A DNA stretch of 64,000 nucleotides from contig CAWUHX010000112.1 in the NCBI GenBank assembly GCA_963922205.1, forward strand, positions 868,001 to 932,000, written 5' to 3'. The stretch is from Romanomermis culicivorax. Its lineage: Eukaryota > Nematoda > Enoplea > Mermithida > Mermithidae. The stretch's first letter is position 1. Every line of letters starts with the position of its first letter. Shown in pieces: positions 1-12,411 of the stretch. Under the pieces are notes generated by a model, which was not told where the DNA came from, did no database searches, and saw only the letters and a program-made list of their open reading frames with translations. The position numbers and the translations under genes were made by a program.

Positions 1-620
1 TCGGAAAATTGTCACTGGGCGTAACATCATTTATTTCATGGCAGTCGACAACGGGGCCCCACGAACCATCTTTTTTCTTTACCAGGAACAGCGCTGCGGC
101 CCAGGGTGAGCGGGATTGTTGGATGAAGTTGTTGTCGAGCATTTCTTGAATATGGCGACGGACAATTGGTCGTAGTTCCATCGCCGTGTGGTAATAATGG
201 CCGGAAACTGGTTTTGCGGTGCTGGTATCAATGCTGATGGTTAATTCCTTGGTGAAGGTTGGTTTGTTGCCGGGTGGGCTGAAGACATCACTGGTTTGTC
301 ATAGCATGCGAAGGGCCTTTGACTTTTGAGCTGCGGCAATGTAAGTTTTTGTGGTCATCTTGTTCAAAGCGAAATCCAATTTTTGTTGGTCAGTGTGACA
401 TGGAAGCGACTTATTGAGGGCGGCAGGTTCGTGGTCGGTTAAATCGCGGTTTGCAGTGGTGGTTGCTACCTGACATTTGTCGTGGTTTTTTGTAAAGCCG
501 AGCATGTGTTTTGCAACTGCGAGTAATTGATTTGGGCGAGGCTTGATGCTGTTCAGCATATTGTTCACAAATAGGAGCGGGCATTGACCATTGGTGACAT
601 CGAGATGGCAGTTTCAATTG
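1..620 (-). pseudogene. pro-RT linker and N-terminal reverse transcriptase remnant
   Basis: The minus strand from about 620 to 299 encodes the linker with an [12 protein letters not shown] block that is shared with element B. From about 300 to the window edge it gives the first RT motifs, recognisable as [15 protein letters not shown] followed by a changed VDCHEIND (normally VDYRGIN). Stops separate the pieces. The catalytic palm lies outside the window. Confidence 0.8.
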
Positions 621-711
621 GGAGTTCCATGGCTACACTGTTGGTTGGTAGTGGTTGAACAATCACATCGGGAATGGTTGCCATTGTTGTAGGAAAGACG
701 GTGCTGGTTAC

Positions 712-2067
712 CTATTGCTGGCAATGTGGCGAAATTGAAACTGATATTTGGGGGACCAGGAAAATGGGCTCAGCAAGTTCCATAACCTCCAACCACCAAG
801 GGGGCAGTTGGTGTGGACCAGGTTGCAGGTGTCTTACTGCTTGTTGGGCTTCGATTTCTTTGGGTTGGCTGAAAGTATCAGATTTATCATCATAAAAACT
901 TACTCGCTCCTGTTCGGGGATTTCTTTGAGAACGTTATCGTTCACTGCGTTCAAAAATAATTCTGTTTGCGAGCGGACTGAGGTGATTACTTTGAGCAGT
1001 AGCTTTACCTCTTGAATTTCGATATAATTATCCTTGAAATTGAGTATCGCGTGAAAATCGGGATGCGCGAGAAAATCTGTGCCGATGATACATTGATCAT
1101 TGCTGTCCTTGTCAAGAATTACGCACTTGATCATGTGTTCCCCAAATGCGGATTCCATCCTGAGGACTACCGGACCGTGGGCATTGACAACAGCGCTATC
1201 GGTCACTTTGATTTTACCACATATCGGGAGTTGGAGCGATTGCTTGTTGAGTGCGCCTTTGACTAGACCTGAGGACAATATGGAGCATTGGGCACCAGTG
1301 ACAATGAGCGCGTGTGCCTTGATGGCGCCAATCTTGACGGGGATTTGGATAGCTTGCCTGGAAGTGTATTTGTGAATGAACGTCTTCGAAGATGGGGTGA
1401 GGTTGTCAATCTGGCAAACTGACGAGTGGATATGACATGGATCGTGGGAAGCATGGCTGGTTGTGTTACAACAAAGGATTCCTGGGCTAACAAGAAGTGC
1501 GGCAGAGGCTATTTCCTTGGAAGGGATAACCATATTGACAGTGGAAGTTGATTGGTTGAGGGCCTCCGTATCCAAAGCAGTCGCGGTAACAGTTGAGGAT
1601 GACGGCAAAGCTGGTAGCACAAGGGGGAGTTCAGAGGATTGTGAGCTGGCTTGTGAGGAATCCCTGGGCGTGGTAACGCATAAAGCTGGAGCAGCATGAT
1701 AATGAATGTGTTGTTCCCATGGCGGCATAATACTCGTATTTGGGTCGACAGTGTAGGTATTCTGAACAAAATCATTTAGGCAGGTTAAAGGGTTACCTTC
1801 ATAAAAATAGTTTTTTGCACCCCAGGAATGATTGGAACCTCTTTGGGGCGGCGCTCCAGGGCATGGTCTCCAATTGGGTTGACCATGGATATCATTGGAG
1901 TTGGTCCGGAAGTCGGTTGACGGAGGCTGAGCTGGATGGGTTTGATGGCTGAAATCTTGGCGGTTGTTTTGTTGAGCATTTGCCGTTTGAGGCAGACTCA
2001 ATCTTCGGTGTTGTGGGTGCGGGACTTGTGAGCGTCCCACCAGAGACCTGTTAGTGGTTTGGGACAC
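712..2067 (-). pseudogene. gag C-terminus and aspartic protease remnant
   Basis: One long open minus-strand stretch of about 450 codons. Its first third is the low-complexity Gag tail. From about 1500 down it has the retropepsin core, where the usual D-T-G-A active site reads V-T-G-A (ALIVTGAQCSIL). The catalytic Asp is therefore lost. The downstream IIGTDFL motif that completes the retropepsin fold is present. The linker before RT follows ([16 protein letters not shown]). This copy retains a segment of the protease that element B has deleted, so it helps define the ancestral protein. Inactive. Confidence 0.85.
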
Positions 2068-3010
2068 AGGCGGTCACGGCTTGCGGATCAATCAAAGCGG
2101 TTGGTGTAAGTATCTCTGGGTTGAGATTGGTGGCGAGGGCTTTGCTGGCGGGCATTGGATGGGTATTCTTCAGAACATTGCCGTGATTTGCGTTCTTCAT
2201 GGTGGCAGTTGTAGCATTGGATCAATTGCTCCAGGAGCATCTCCATGTGCGGTTGTGACTGCAGGGGTTGTTCTAGTGTCGGCGGTTGAAAAGAGACGAA
2301 TTTGTTGGGTGGCGGGGCCGTATTCTGCGGTGGGCGATCAGTTGAAAGTAAATGGTTGTGGTAGTGGTCTTGTGATCCGTCTGTGCTACGGCGACGGTCC
2401 AAACCATGGTTGAACAGTTGCAGCGATCATGGTTGCGGCGCTTCCTGATTGGATTGATTGAAAAGTATGGGTCGCTACATGGTTCCAATTTCGGCTTTAG
2501 TTGTGTTGAGGACGCTGCAGGCTTTGGTGACGGCATTGGCCAATTGTTGGACATTTGTGAAATTTTTTGCTTGCTTGCTGATAGTTAATTGACAGAAAAC
2601 AGGAATTTTTGTCAAAAATGTGTCAATTACTTGTTTGTGCCGAAAAGTTTGGTACTCATCTAGATATAACAACTGTACATAAGTCATTACCTTACTCAAA
2701 AACGTGGCATGCTCCTCTCCAGCTTCATGGGTGATTGATGTGAGCTCGCGATTGAGAGTCATTTGGCTGCAATCCGGGGCTAATTGGAACATGAGGAAAT
2801 TCTTCGGATCTTCCTACCGTGTCATATCCTGAATCATGTCGCTCAGCATATCGCGGATAAGGTGGGGAAGTGCGCTCATTTTGACATGGTTTGAAGCATC
2901 GTATCCAAACTGGTTCTCTAGGCGAATGAAGAAATGTAGGAGGCATTTGTTGGTTGCAACTCCGTCGATGGCAAGCGGGTGCATGATCTTTTTTGAGAAC
3001 TATCTTTATG
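2067..3010 (-). pseudogene. gag remnant (capsid part) of the 5' truncated gypsy fragment
   Basis: The minus-strand reading matches the Gag capsid of element B: an [14 protein letters not shown] block, an MFQLAPD block at about 2792 and a [13 protein letters not shown] block follow in the same order. A stop and frame change lie near 2800 and further shifts near 2470 and 2400. The CHHC finger region near 2000-2045 has its first Cys replaced by Trp and an internal stop after the third ligand, so it could not bind zinc. No start codon remains because the gene is cut off upstream. Confidence 0.85.
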
Positions 3011-3660
3011 TTGTGGTTCATGGGAATTACTGTTCTGGAGATGACTTTTATTGTGCCTTATTAGCTCTGGAGTTCCACTGTATAGGGGTGAACTTTGCCA
3101 TATTTTTTGTAACAGCCTAGCAAAAATGGTGCATTTCAAAAAAGCTACAAAAGTCGTCGTTTAATTGTCCTGGAGCATTAAATAAAACAGCATAAATTGA
3201 ATCGGAAATTGTAGAGTTTAAACATTGGCGTACATAAGGTGCTTCAAATTACATAAGACAAAATGTCGCGCTTATGAGCCTATCTCAGTAGAAAAGACAG
3301 GACACAATTAGGTAGATACTGTTTTCGCGCTTATGAGCTGTTCGCCCTATTGGGCTCATTTAGCATTACGGGCCAGTCGCGCTTTTGAACCCCAACCATC
3401 TCATGTCACATACTGTCTGCCGAATTTGCGAGCTTTTTTATTCATTTGCTCATGATATTCACAACCACTATGGTTTTTAATCTCATTATTTCTTGAAGCG
3501 ATATCTGTCAACCAACAATAAAGATTGTACTAGAGTTGCTGTAAGAGATTGATGTCAGATATGCATTCCATTTCTCTGTAACAAGTGGAATTGTAGTAAA
3601 TGCTCAAAGATTTTTGGCTTAAACCTAGCTGGATGTCCAAATGAATGACGAAATTTTGGA
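3011..3660. other. Intergenic, no gene seen; three diverged ~60-bp direct repeats
   Basis: No convincing coding sequence. Between about 3262 and 3400 the phrase CGCGCTTATGAGC occurs three times in diverged form (near 3267, 3329 and 3386), giving a short ~60-bp tandem repeat. The rest is AT-rich flank between the gypsy fragment and the 3' end of the neuropeptide gene. Confidence 0.4.
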
Positions 3661-3679
3661 ACCGCAAACATGCAGATTT

Positions 3680-3685
3680 TTTATT
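3680..3685 (-). terminator. Poly(A) signal of the neuropeptide F gene
   Basis: AATAAA on the minus strand, in the context CCAATAAAAAATC, about 112 nt after the stop codon of exon 2. It is the nearest canonical signal downstream and would give a 3' UTR of about 130 nt. Confidence 0.55.
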
Positions 3686-3796
3686 GGACATAAAGAAAGC
3701 TTTTACTGGCAAAAAACCTTATCATAAAGTTTCCAACAAAGTCGTGTAAAAACGTGAGAAACGTCAAATAACTTTCTTTCCAAAGTGGCGAACACG

Positions 3797-3839
3797 TCAT
3801 AGCTTCTTCTCGAAATTCTCTTGAGCGCTTCGACCAAAT
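3797..3839 (-). CDS. NPF: Neuropeptide F precursor, exon 2 (FG-R and C-terminal tail)
   Basis: The exon follows a good acceptor (ATATCGTTTCAG, ending at 3840). Its first base completes the Arg codon begun by exon 1 (AG|A). It then reads Phe, the amide-donor Gly, a single Arg for processing, and ten further residues (SAQENFEKKL) before TGA at 3799-3797. Exons of this family begin exactly this way: an intron in the penultimate Arg codon, then F/Y-G-basic. The site is monobasic GR rather than the commoner GKR. The exon is far too short for ORF calling and was found by searching the minus strand downstream of exon 1 for an acceptor followed by N-TTY-GG. It is the only good match I saw in the search range. 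Confidence 0.82.
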
Positions 3840-5398
3840 CTGAAACGATATGGCATGTTATGATCACTCTCAACTATAGTTGGTTTTTAATAAAATGCTT
3901 GTCATTTAAAAATAGCCAAAAAAAAGTGCCGCCCTCAAACTGGTTTACGCGAAAGTTTTTACTGTATGATTTTTGATTCAGAAAATAGCAAATGTTAATT
4001 CAGTATGCTTAAAAATTTATAGTCCTATGCGACCTATGGCTTGGGATGATATAGTTAAAATATGAAATAGGACTTGCTTTCCACTCTTAAGATTTACAAG
4101 CCTTCCAAGAAAAACAGACTATAGCATTAAAAAATTTTTTGGCCGAGAAATTCTATAGTAAAACTGTGTCAAGGATTTTGACGACGGTACTATTTTTGAC
4201 TTACAAGCATTTCATAAAAACACTGTAGCTATTCTATTTATAGAAGTACTCTTTATAGGTGAAATGATGCAGTTATTATTTCCAGTTGAGTGAGTGAAAC
4301 ATGGTTGATAATTCTTAGATAGATTCTTAAAATCTACAAATTTGAACAAAGATTGTTGAACCGTTGTTCTGAATAAAAAAAAACGCTAATTAAACAGCTG
4401 TCTAGACTAAGCTCTCCGATGAATGAATCATAGGCAACATCTGAAAACTGTTGATTTTACACATACTCCATTTACTTTAACATGAGTCTCGAAACGTACA
4501 GAAATGCTTTTACGGATGCTACTCGCAACAGTAAATTTGCAGAAAAGTGTCCACAAATGTAGGTTGTTGTTTCTCTGCCTGAGCATCATTTTTTATTGCA
4601 ACCTTCTAAAAAATGGAGTATAAAAGCACTGCTTTTGAAGCTCAGAAACAGCTCAGAAACCAGAAACTATGCTTAGTTTGTTCAATTTTCGTTAATAACG
4701 AAGCATACTTAATTTTGAAATGTTGTAGTAAAAATTGGCATTGACAATGGTCCACATCGAGTGAGTAATTTTACAGCTCAGTGTTTGAAATTCTAGCATA
4801 AGGAACTTTAGCTGATCGAGGCTCTTTGAGAACGAACCCGAAGGCATGTGCTCGTGTGATTGAGATACTACAGGTCCCTCAAGTGGACCTTTTCCGAATC
4901 ATCCGGTATTTCTGTAGTATGGGTACAGCTGAAATTTTCAATTGCTGGACCTCTATATTCCTAGGGTTATTATTGCAACTGATTCGAATTCTTCAACATC
5001 GAGCTTCTATAAATGAGCATCGAAAAAAGCTCTATTAAAACGGGGGAACTACTTTTTCAAAAGTGGCTCGCGAATATTCCAAATTCTTTTGATTTGGTAA
5101 CTGCTAAATTTTCAGATTAATTTTGCCAAGTACATATTCGTATTAAGCCCATTTATGAACAGTATCCTGCGACATTATGTGTGTCATACGATCATTTCGA
5201 ATGTCGAGACGTGTCTCGTTTATAAGTATGTCTTAGGATGCTGTTCAGGAATGCACCCGCTGATGTTTTCGGATTTTTTTGGAATTATCACAACGGAATC
5301 AGCTCTACAGTAAATACTCCTCATCGAAATGCCTTGTTAAAGAAAAAATTTCCCTGTTACACACAGTCTACGTTGTCACTCAGAGTCTGTAAAAATAC
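3840..5398 (-). other. NPF: Phase-2 intron of the neuropeptide F gene (1559 bp)
   Basis: It begins GTATTT at 5398 and ends TTTCAG at 3840. AT-rich. Short ORFs inside it (for example plus-strand 4826-5038) have no recognisable product or codon bias. No transposon copy was recognised in it. Confidence 0.75.
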
Positions 5399-5586
5399 CT
5401 TGGTCGCTGCATGTTGCCGAACATATCCTCTAACTCCCGCAAGGCTTCTTCGGCCGCCGGCGTCCTTTTTGCTCCACCATACCAGCTTTGCTCGGACGGC
5501 ATGCCTTGAACGACAGTGTCTGCTTGGAAGGTCAAGGCGATGATGAACAACACAGCACCAATTAGAATGAACTTATTTTGAAACAT
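5399..5586 (-). CDS. NPF: Neuropeptide F precursor, exon 1 (signal peptide and most of the mature peptide)
   Basis: ATG at 5586 opens a 63-residue exon ending AG|GTATTT. Residues 2-28 form a signal peptide: a Lys near the N-terminus, a hydrophobic stretch FILIGAVLFIIALTF, then QADTVVQG. If cleavage follows Gly28, the amidated product would be exactly 36 residues, the classical NPY-family length. A dibasic KR at 40-41 could also release a shorter form. The C-terminal helix-like part (AEEALRELEDMFGNMQ) runs into R-P-R, and exon 2 supplies F-G. RPRFamide is the hallmark of invertebrate neuropeptide F, a secreted ligand of NPY-type GPCRs with roles in feeding. Without splicing the frame would run on for five codons to a stop. 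The split Arg codon is the conserved gene structure of the family. Confidence 0.85.
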
Positions 5587-5708
5587 TATGTTGAGGAGAA
5601 TGTCGTGTGATGCTTAGCTTAAAAGGCTAGAAAAATGGTGATTAAAAATCTGGAATTCAAGCAGTAAATATTACAAATGTTATCCAAATGTCGATTAAAA
5701 AATGAGGC

Positions 5709-5715
5709 TTATATA
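5709..5715 (-). promoter_or_regulatory. Candidate TATA box of the neuropeptide F gene
   Basis: TATATAA on the minus strand in the context TTTGTATATAAGCC, about 123 bp upstream of the start codon. It would place transcription start near 5680-5685 and give a 5' UTR of about 95-100 nt. No 5' intron is needed to reach the ATG. Confidence 0.45.
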
Positions 5716-5719
5716 CAAA

Positions 5720-6849
5720 CCCCTGAGCCGATCCATTTCTTCTGCTCTCATATTGAGGGGAAGCAATTAAGCCCCGACCGGAAAGTTAGGGTTATTTCGT
5801 TTCTGCTCGGCATTAAAATGCCACGGGAGCAACAATGTTAATTTTCGATCACATACGTTAGTACAGTAGGATTAGGTCTTACTGTGGTCTAATTAAAATA
5901 TTTTTATATCTATCTGTGCCGGGAGGTTTGAGCTACCCCGGAAGCCTCCGCCTAAGATCGAGCATGCTTAATTGCCCTCAATGACTTTGGGCTAAGTAGA
6001 AAGATATCTTAATAATCTTGAATCGTAATCGAACTGATTTATCAAATGAGTCGGTTGACAAGAGGTTAATGGAAAACAATGCGAGATTTATATGTTGTGG
6101 AGTAAATCGAAACAATTACTACACAGTATACATTCACTGGAATTGCTGAGGAGCAATACTTGAAAGATTTTGGATGGATCACATTTTTCACATGAGTGAT
6201 TAAGTTGTGAGAATCTCATATCCAAAATTCAGCTGATCATCATGTTTCGTTTACAGGAGTCACTTGTACAATAGGCCAAATCTACTGAGGATTGGACTCC
6301 ATGGGGGCGACGGACTCTACCACCGCAACTAATGCGCGTATAACACCGGCCTTCTATGCCGTTGGATTTGTTTGGGGGTTCCAAGACTTTAAATCACATA
6401 TAGTCAATAAGTTTTGGATTAATACTAAAAAATTCCATACTTTAAGTGAAAATTGAAAGCTTCCTAAAGTTATGATGGGCTCAAAAGTCTACTAGGTGGT
6501 GAAACTTACCTGAGGTCAGCTAGAATTTCGCATAGAGTCAACAGGTGTTTGTAAAAGATCAAAACCCCCAAGCACCCCAAGATCATGTATGGTTGCTGCA
6601 GTTGCAAGTTCTACATGTATGTATCGTGGTCCAAGATGTGCTTATAGAAATACTTTTTGCAAAATTCTATTGTGCCAAGGAACTGGATGAGAAAAGGTTT
6701 AAATTTCGCGCAAACACTTTCAGAAGTTCCACTGTTGTGCAGCTCTTTTCTCCAGGTAAAGGGAGAGTTACAGTCTGAGAACTACTTAGAACTATAAATT
6801 GGCTATCTAGTGCAACAGTTCTTGCCCAGACCAGTCAACAACAAACAAT
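5720..6849. other. Upstream flank of the neuropeptide gene, no gene recognised
   Basis: About 1.1 kb without a supported gene. It contains a few short hairpins, for example ATTGCT-GAGG-AGCAAT near 6142 and a GC-richer patch at 5918-5960. I could not match these to any known small RNA. A short plus-strand ORF at 6545-6778 shows no family resemblance. Confidence 0.35.
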
Positions 6850-7154
6850 CATAGGTGGCGCGATAGCGTCAACCTATAATATACTTGGCCCCCAAATTTA
6901 ATGTCCCCCCACCCTAGAGCCAAAACGGTAAGAGGTAGAACCTTCGGGGTTTTTTCATAATTTCGGGCATACGGGCAAACTATGGGACGCCTTTTGTCAT
7001 TTCGCTTCTATCTGCAAGTGGTGCTCGGTGGGAACCCAAAAACATGCAAAAAACGCATATTTTGAGGCCCCCCCAGTTCCACCATGCCCCCTCCATACTT
7101 CGGCCTGAGCATCTTGAGGGTGCAATCTCAAATGCGATTTTTTTATTTTTTTGA

Positions 7155-8160
<1,006 letters not shown>

Positions 8161-8639
8161 TTACAATGTGTTTTAAGTTCTATGCTATTTAAACATCTTT
8201 TACTTTCAGCGAAAGTGAGAATTTGTAGCTTTAAGTGTAATGAATGACTAATTCGTTGACATTCATGATTTCTCATTTTAACTTCCTCATACGATTTTGT
8301 GTAATGTTCAATCTATCTCTTTTTCATGGTTTACTTTTCTAGTTCGTTTCCATGTTTCATGTTTACTCTATTGCTATAATTTTGCTATAATTAGCTATCT
8401 GTTGCAGCTTGATACACGGCCTGTGTTTGATTCCTGGCAGGGGAACCATATAATGATAAAACAATGTCGAGTTTTATTGAGTATACGAGGGCAATAGTGT
8501 AACTGATGGGTTGCCGTTATAATAATAGTGCTATATTGTTATAACAGATTGTTTTTTATTGTTTCTCAGATGTGAAGATGACCAAATTTAAAACTTCGAT
8601 GTGCTTCTACGAAGAATTTTATGCAAGCCAGAGACCCAC

Positions 8640-8850
8640 CGAAAGACTAATTTATTTGAAAATGCCCCGATGGGACTGCAAAAAGAAGAATATACTTGCT
8701 TGGATGATTGCCAAGCTAGAAAAAAAAGTTGACTAAATTTTTGAGAACTTGGGTTAAAGTTGGAAAAAATTTATTTTCGTTATGTTGGATTTTCATTCTT
8801 TCTCAAAAAAACCTTTCTATGTCCGTGAAAATGTATATTCTGCAGCTGAG
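8640..8850 (+). repeat. Left inverted-repeat arm of R1 copy 1
   Basis: About 200 bp including AAAATGCCCCGATGGG and GTGAAAATGTATATTCTGCAGC. It is the reverse complement, with divergence, of 10243-10261 plus 11085-11275. The equivalent arm of copy 2 lies at 18490-18700. Confidence 0.7.
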
Positions 8851-9963
8851 TGCATCAACACACTTTCCAACCAAACATGTGCATCTCCAAAATTTTGAGG
8901 CGGGTTCAGGGGTAGTGCTTGGATTTTTGGCGTTCTTTTAGACAAAAAACTCAAAAAAAAAATTGATCAAAAAATTTTTTTTCATAACCAATTTTCCACT
9001 GTCAAAATCATTGGGGTAGTTTTTACCCCCCATGTTCTCGATCACACATGTGTGCTTCTACCTGCATTGAACTTTTTTGATAAATTTAGTGTCAACAAAA
9101 GGGGAATCAACTCTGGGAAAGTGACACATGAAATCCTACTCAGTTTTTTTAGAACAAGCTACAGCAAAAAGTCTTCTTAGAACTAAGTCGATTGTGCAAG
9201 ATATGTTCAATACACTCATTTTATATAACATATCGTATAGAATTCACTCCATAAGTTCTAATGATTCCAAGCTATAAAAAAATCTATTCTCTTCTATTTA
9301 ACTATTCAACAATATAGCACCATTCACAGTTTTTGGATTTAAACTGAAATTTGCAGACAGAGTCCTCTTTGCGGGTTTGCAGACAGGAAGCAATTTCACC
9401 CATCACTGTCACTCTCGTCCTGTTATCAAAAAAGTCGTACTGTTGCCATAGGAGTTGGAGTATAGTGGGGAGAACTGGGTACTGGATTTGGTGCTTATCC
9501 CTAATATGGGCATGGCAGAACCAGGAGCATTTTTGCATGCTTTAGCCTGTTTTCCCATTTGCAGATTCGTGCCCAGTGACTGTTACCAGGGCCCAGTTGC
9601 ACTATAGGGGTCTTAACTGGAGCTCAATATAATCTCGAACATAAAAGTGACCAGGTTTGATCTCAAGTTCACTATGATTTGAATCTCATTAGGATTATAC
9701 TGAGCTCAATGTCAATATTATCTCCAGCTTGAGCTGTTGGGTTGCAGTAAGGTTTTCGCATAATTTTCTTATCTCTAAAACAAATCAATTTAAAAATGTC
9801 TGCGATTTCCAAACTCGAACTCAAACTTCAGTATTGGTTAATCCTGAAGTGAGTATTGTTCATGCACTGGAAGAAAATAGATAGGACATTGTGATTAGCT
9901 CAAACTCAGGATCATCAATTTAATCCTGATGTTGATTTGGGTTAGTGTGATCAACTTCAGGTT

Positions 9964-10075
9964 TCTTTATACATCCGACAATAACTTTATACATCCGACA
10001 ATAACTTTATACATCCGACAATAACTTTATACATCCGACAATAACTTTATACATCCGACAATAACAGACAATAAC
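9964..10075 (+). repeat. 20-bp tandem repeat, about 5 copies
   Basis: The unit CTTTATACATCCGACAATAA is repeated five times with no change, followed by a partial unit. R1 copy 2 has a single diverged equivalent at about 19790-19812, so the expansion is recent and specific to copy 1. Confidence 0.9.
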
Positions 10076-10261
10076 ATGCCTCACTCACTATTTTTCAGCT
10101 AGTGTGAGAGGCAGGTGTTTTGAATCGATTGTAAGTTAGAATGCTATTGGTTTACCATTTCTTTACATTTGAAGTCATGTGGATATAATTTTCATATCGA
10201 AAAATGTTACTGTAGTTGACGCCAGGGGAAGGACAAAATGCATGATGCTGCAGAATATACT

Positions 10262-11084
10262 TGTAACGTACCTGCTAAAGCAGTACTGTAAATATGTAGC
10301 ATACTGTATGTGATATTCATTTATTAGATATATTTTCATTTATTAATCTATCGTCTTAAGGGTGTCTGGAATTCACACCCAAACATTCTTATAAATTTAT
10401 GTGAAGCACTTTATTTTGATCTTCCCACACCCCATCGACCCAATTAAAGACACACATAATTATTTCCACATTGGCACCTGGCCCTCGTAATGCACATGAA
10501 GATACACGTTTTGTAGGTACAATAATCCCCTCCAAAACGCGTAAACACACCTGCCCATGTAGAAAGTACAGAAATCCCAACCCAGACAAAAGATTTAGGA
10601 GAAATGCATGAAAAACCGAAAAACGTATGAAAAACTAAAAACATAGAGGCGGCAAAGCATACTGTAGGTCAAAAGGCATGCAAGCGTAGAAATTAGGAGA
10701 AAATTAAAAGCAAGAGGCGTGGCCACAGAAGCATACAGTAGGCAGAAACAGGTAAGCGAAGCAGTGATTGGTTAGGCGAGCCGACGGAAGCGGACCTCCC
10801 ATGGCGCGAAGGCGTGGATCAAAGAGGCGGTATAAAAGACAGGAAAACGCCGAAGAAGACAGATTATTATGCGGATTTCGACGTGGATTTTTATGCAAAC
10901 GTGGATACTCTGATAAAGAATTGTTTTGTGTTTTTATTTTGCGCCGTTTATTTTATTGTCAACAGCCGTATCGCCCCCGTATTGTACCGCCCGTGCCCTT
11001 TTGTCCCCACCGTAACGCATTTGATTCAAGTAAAGTGCTACACAAAAACCAAGTAAAAGTACACCTAGAAATCTGGTCGTTACA
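10262..11084. mobile_element. Solo LTR (823 bp) inserted in the R1 right arm
   Basis: The insertion starts TGTAACG and ends CGTTACA, so it has TG...CA ends with a 7-bp mutual inverted repeat. It is bounded by the 4-bp direct repeat TACT (10258-10261 and 11085-11088). Removing it together with one TACT restores the R1 inverted repeat exactly as in copy 2. It has a TATA-like TATAAAAG at 10831-10838. No internal retrotransposon genes and no second LTR are present, so it is most likely a solo LTR left after recombination. Confidence 0.85.
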
Positions 11085-11275
11085 TACTTTTTCAGAGACA
11101 TGGAAAATTTTTCTTGAGAAAGAATAAAAATCCAATATTAGGAAAGGGAATTTCGCCAACTTTAACTCAAATTCTCAAAAATCGAGACTACTTCTTTTTT
11201 AGCTCGGCAACCATCCAAGCAACCATATTCTTATATTTCTGCCCCATCGTGGTATTTTCTGACAAACTAGTAGCT

Positions 11276-12340
11276 AAATAATGGGCCCTTACAGGGTGGA
11301 CGTCATAGCCCCCATAGGAAAATGTGTACCTACTGGAAGGAGTGGGGTAGATGAGACCCACAATTGTATGCCTTCCAACTGACAACTGCAAGTAATCAAT
11401 GCCTGGGCTTATAGCCCTTTGATACTAACTGTACTGATGACAGTTATGCAGATAGAAAATAGTAACCAATAATATTTAAAAAAGTGCACTAACTACTAAT
11501 AGAAATATGCAAATAAAGCCAAACACTGAAGAAAGCTTTTAATAATTGACATAAAACTCCCAAAAATAATGTAAAAAAATAAAACTGATTTAATCATCAC
11601 ATTTCCTTCTTTCTGTGGTGCTCCTTTTTTATGCATTTCATCTGTGCCTGTCGATTGTTCAACGATGATTTGCACGTCAACTTCCTGATCAAGAAATGGG
11701 CCGCAACAGGGGGCCCAACATCCCTTGCCTGTTGAAACTGACCCACCATAGGTAGAAAATTTCTCTGCCAGATATCCCTGTCATCATCCAAATTCTTCAC
11801 CCTAGCTTCACTGACTCCTAGCAGGCTACTCTGCCAGTTTCATTGGTGATGTGTTTACTAGGTCGCCAGACACCATGAATACCAAGGGCTTTGCCACAAT
11901 AGCTGGCAAGTGACATCCAAGTTGACCTAAAGTGGTAAATACTCTCTGGCCCTGAGGAGTTGATGTTTCCCCTCTTGCTGAATCGGGTTGATCTCAGGCT
12001 TGGTTCCAGTTTGCATGCTGTGGCCGAATCATTGGTCGATTAGTATAGTTGAACATGCAAGTTTTGCTTTCCCCAGTTTCATTTTTTCTAAAATAAACCA
12101 AGTTCTACACAATTAGTACAATTCCAGAAAAAAGTGTGAGTATCACTAAATAAAAAATGAGCAAAAAATTGAGCAAAAATGTGGTCAAAGAATTTGAAAA
12201 TTTTAGTATGGCTGTACCATTGGCTAGTCCAAACACTAATTTTTGTAGGCCAAATGGCACAGATAATATAAATAATGCTTCTGTGTTTTTGATTTTTAAA
12301 TTTTCAAGTTCTTCAAAATTTTTTGATGAGTTTGGATTCT
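11276..12340. other. Between repeats; one coding-like patch on the minus strand
   Basis: No known gene. Around 11597-12060 base composition rises and the minus strand has a 67-codon open stretch beginning after CTAG|GGTGAAG near 11800. It reads like protein (DDDRDIWQRNFLPMVGQF) and ends at a TGA at 11597. It has no in-frame ATG and matches no family I recognise. It could be a terminal exon or a fragment of an old transposon gene. Confidence 0.2.
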
Positions 12341-12411
12341 GTGTTTTTTATGAAAATATATGAAAATGTTTTTGCGAAAAAGAGATTTTTAGGCCAAAAT
12401 TATGCAGCTTG

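Larger units (their letters stand above)
1..3010 (-). mobile_element. Truncated, decayed Ty3/gypsy fragment (element B family)
   Basis: Read on the minus strand this stretch carries, in order from 3010 down to 1, part of a Gag capsid, a degenerate Gag zinc finger, an aspartic protease, the pro-RT linker and the first motifs of reverse transcriptase. All of them align closely with element B at 31410-45379. Similarity to B begins abruptly near 2990-3010, inside gag, so the 5' LTR, leader and N-terminal gag are missing. The other end runs out of the window inside RT. Many stops and frameshifts break every reading frame. It is an old dead copy. No LTR or target duplication is visible for it here. 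Confidence 0.9.

Noticed and set aside
4826-5038. 70-codon plus-strand ORF inside the neuropeptide intron
   Set aside because: No domain, no splice or poly(A) context, and composition like the surrounding AT-rich DNA.
5840-6360. Small structured RNA (spliced leader, U-snRNA or 7SK) near the neuropeptide promoter
   Set aside because: Short hairpins are present, but no Sm site plus stem arrangement or known sequence box could be matched.
6545-6778. 77-codon ORF upstream of R1 copy 1
   Set aside because: No ATG in good context and no family resemblance; length is within chance expectation.
9964-10075. CRISPR-like array from the 20-bp direct repeats
   Set aside because: Units are adjacent with no spacers, and the genome is eukaryotic; a simple tandem repeat.
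10768-11127. 119-codon ORF starting in the solo LTR
   Set aside because: Runs across the LTR end and the R1 arm junction, so it is not a conserved gene of either.
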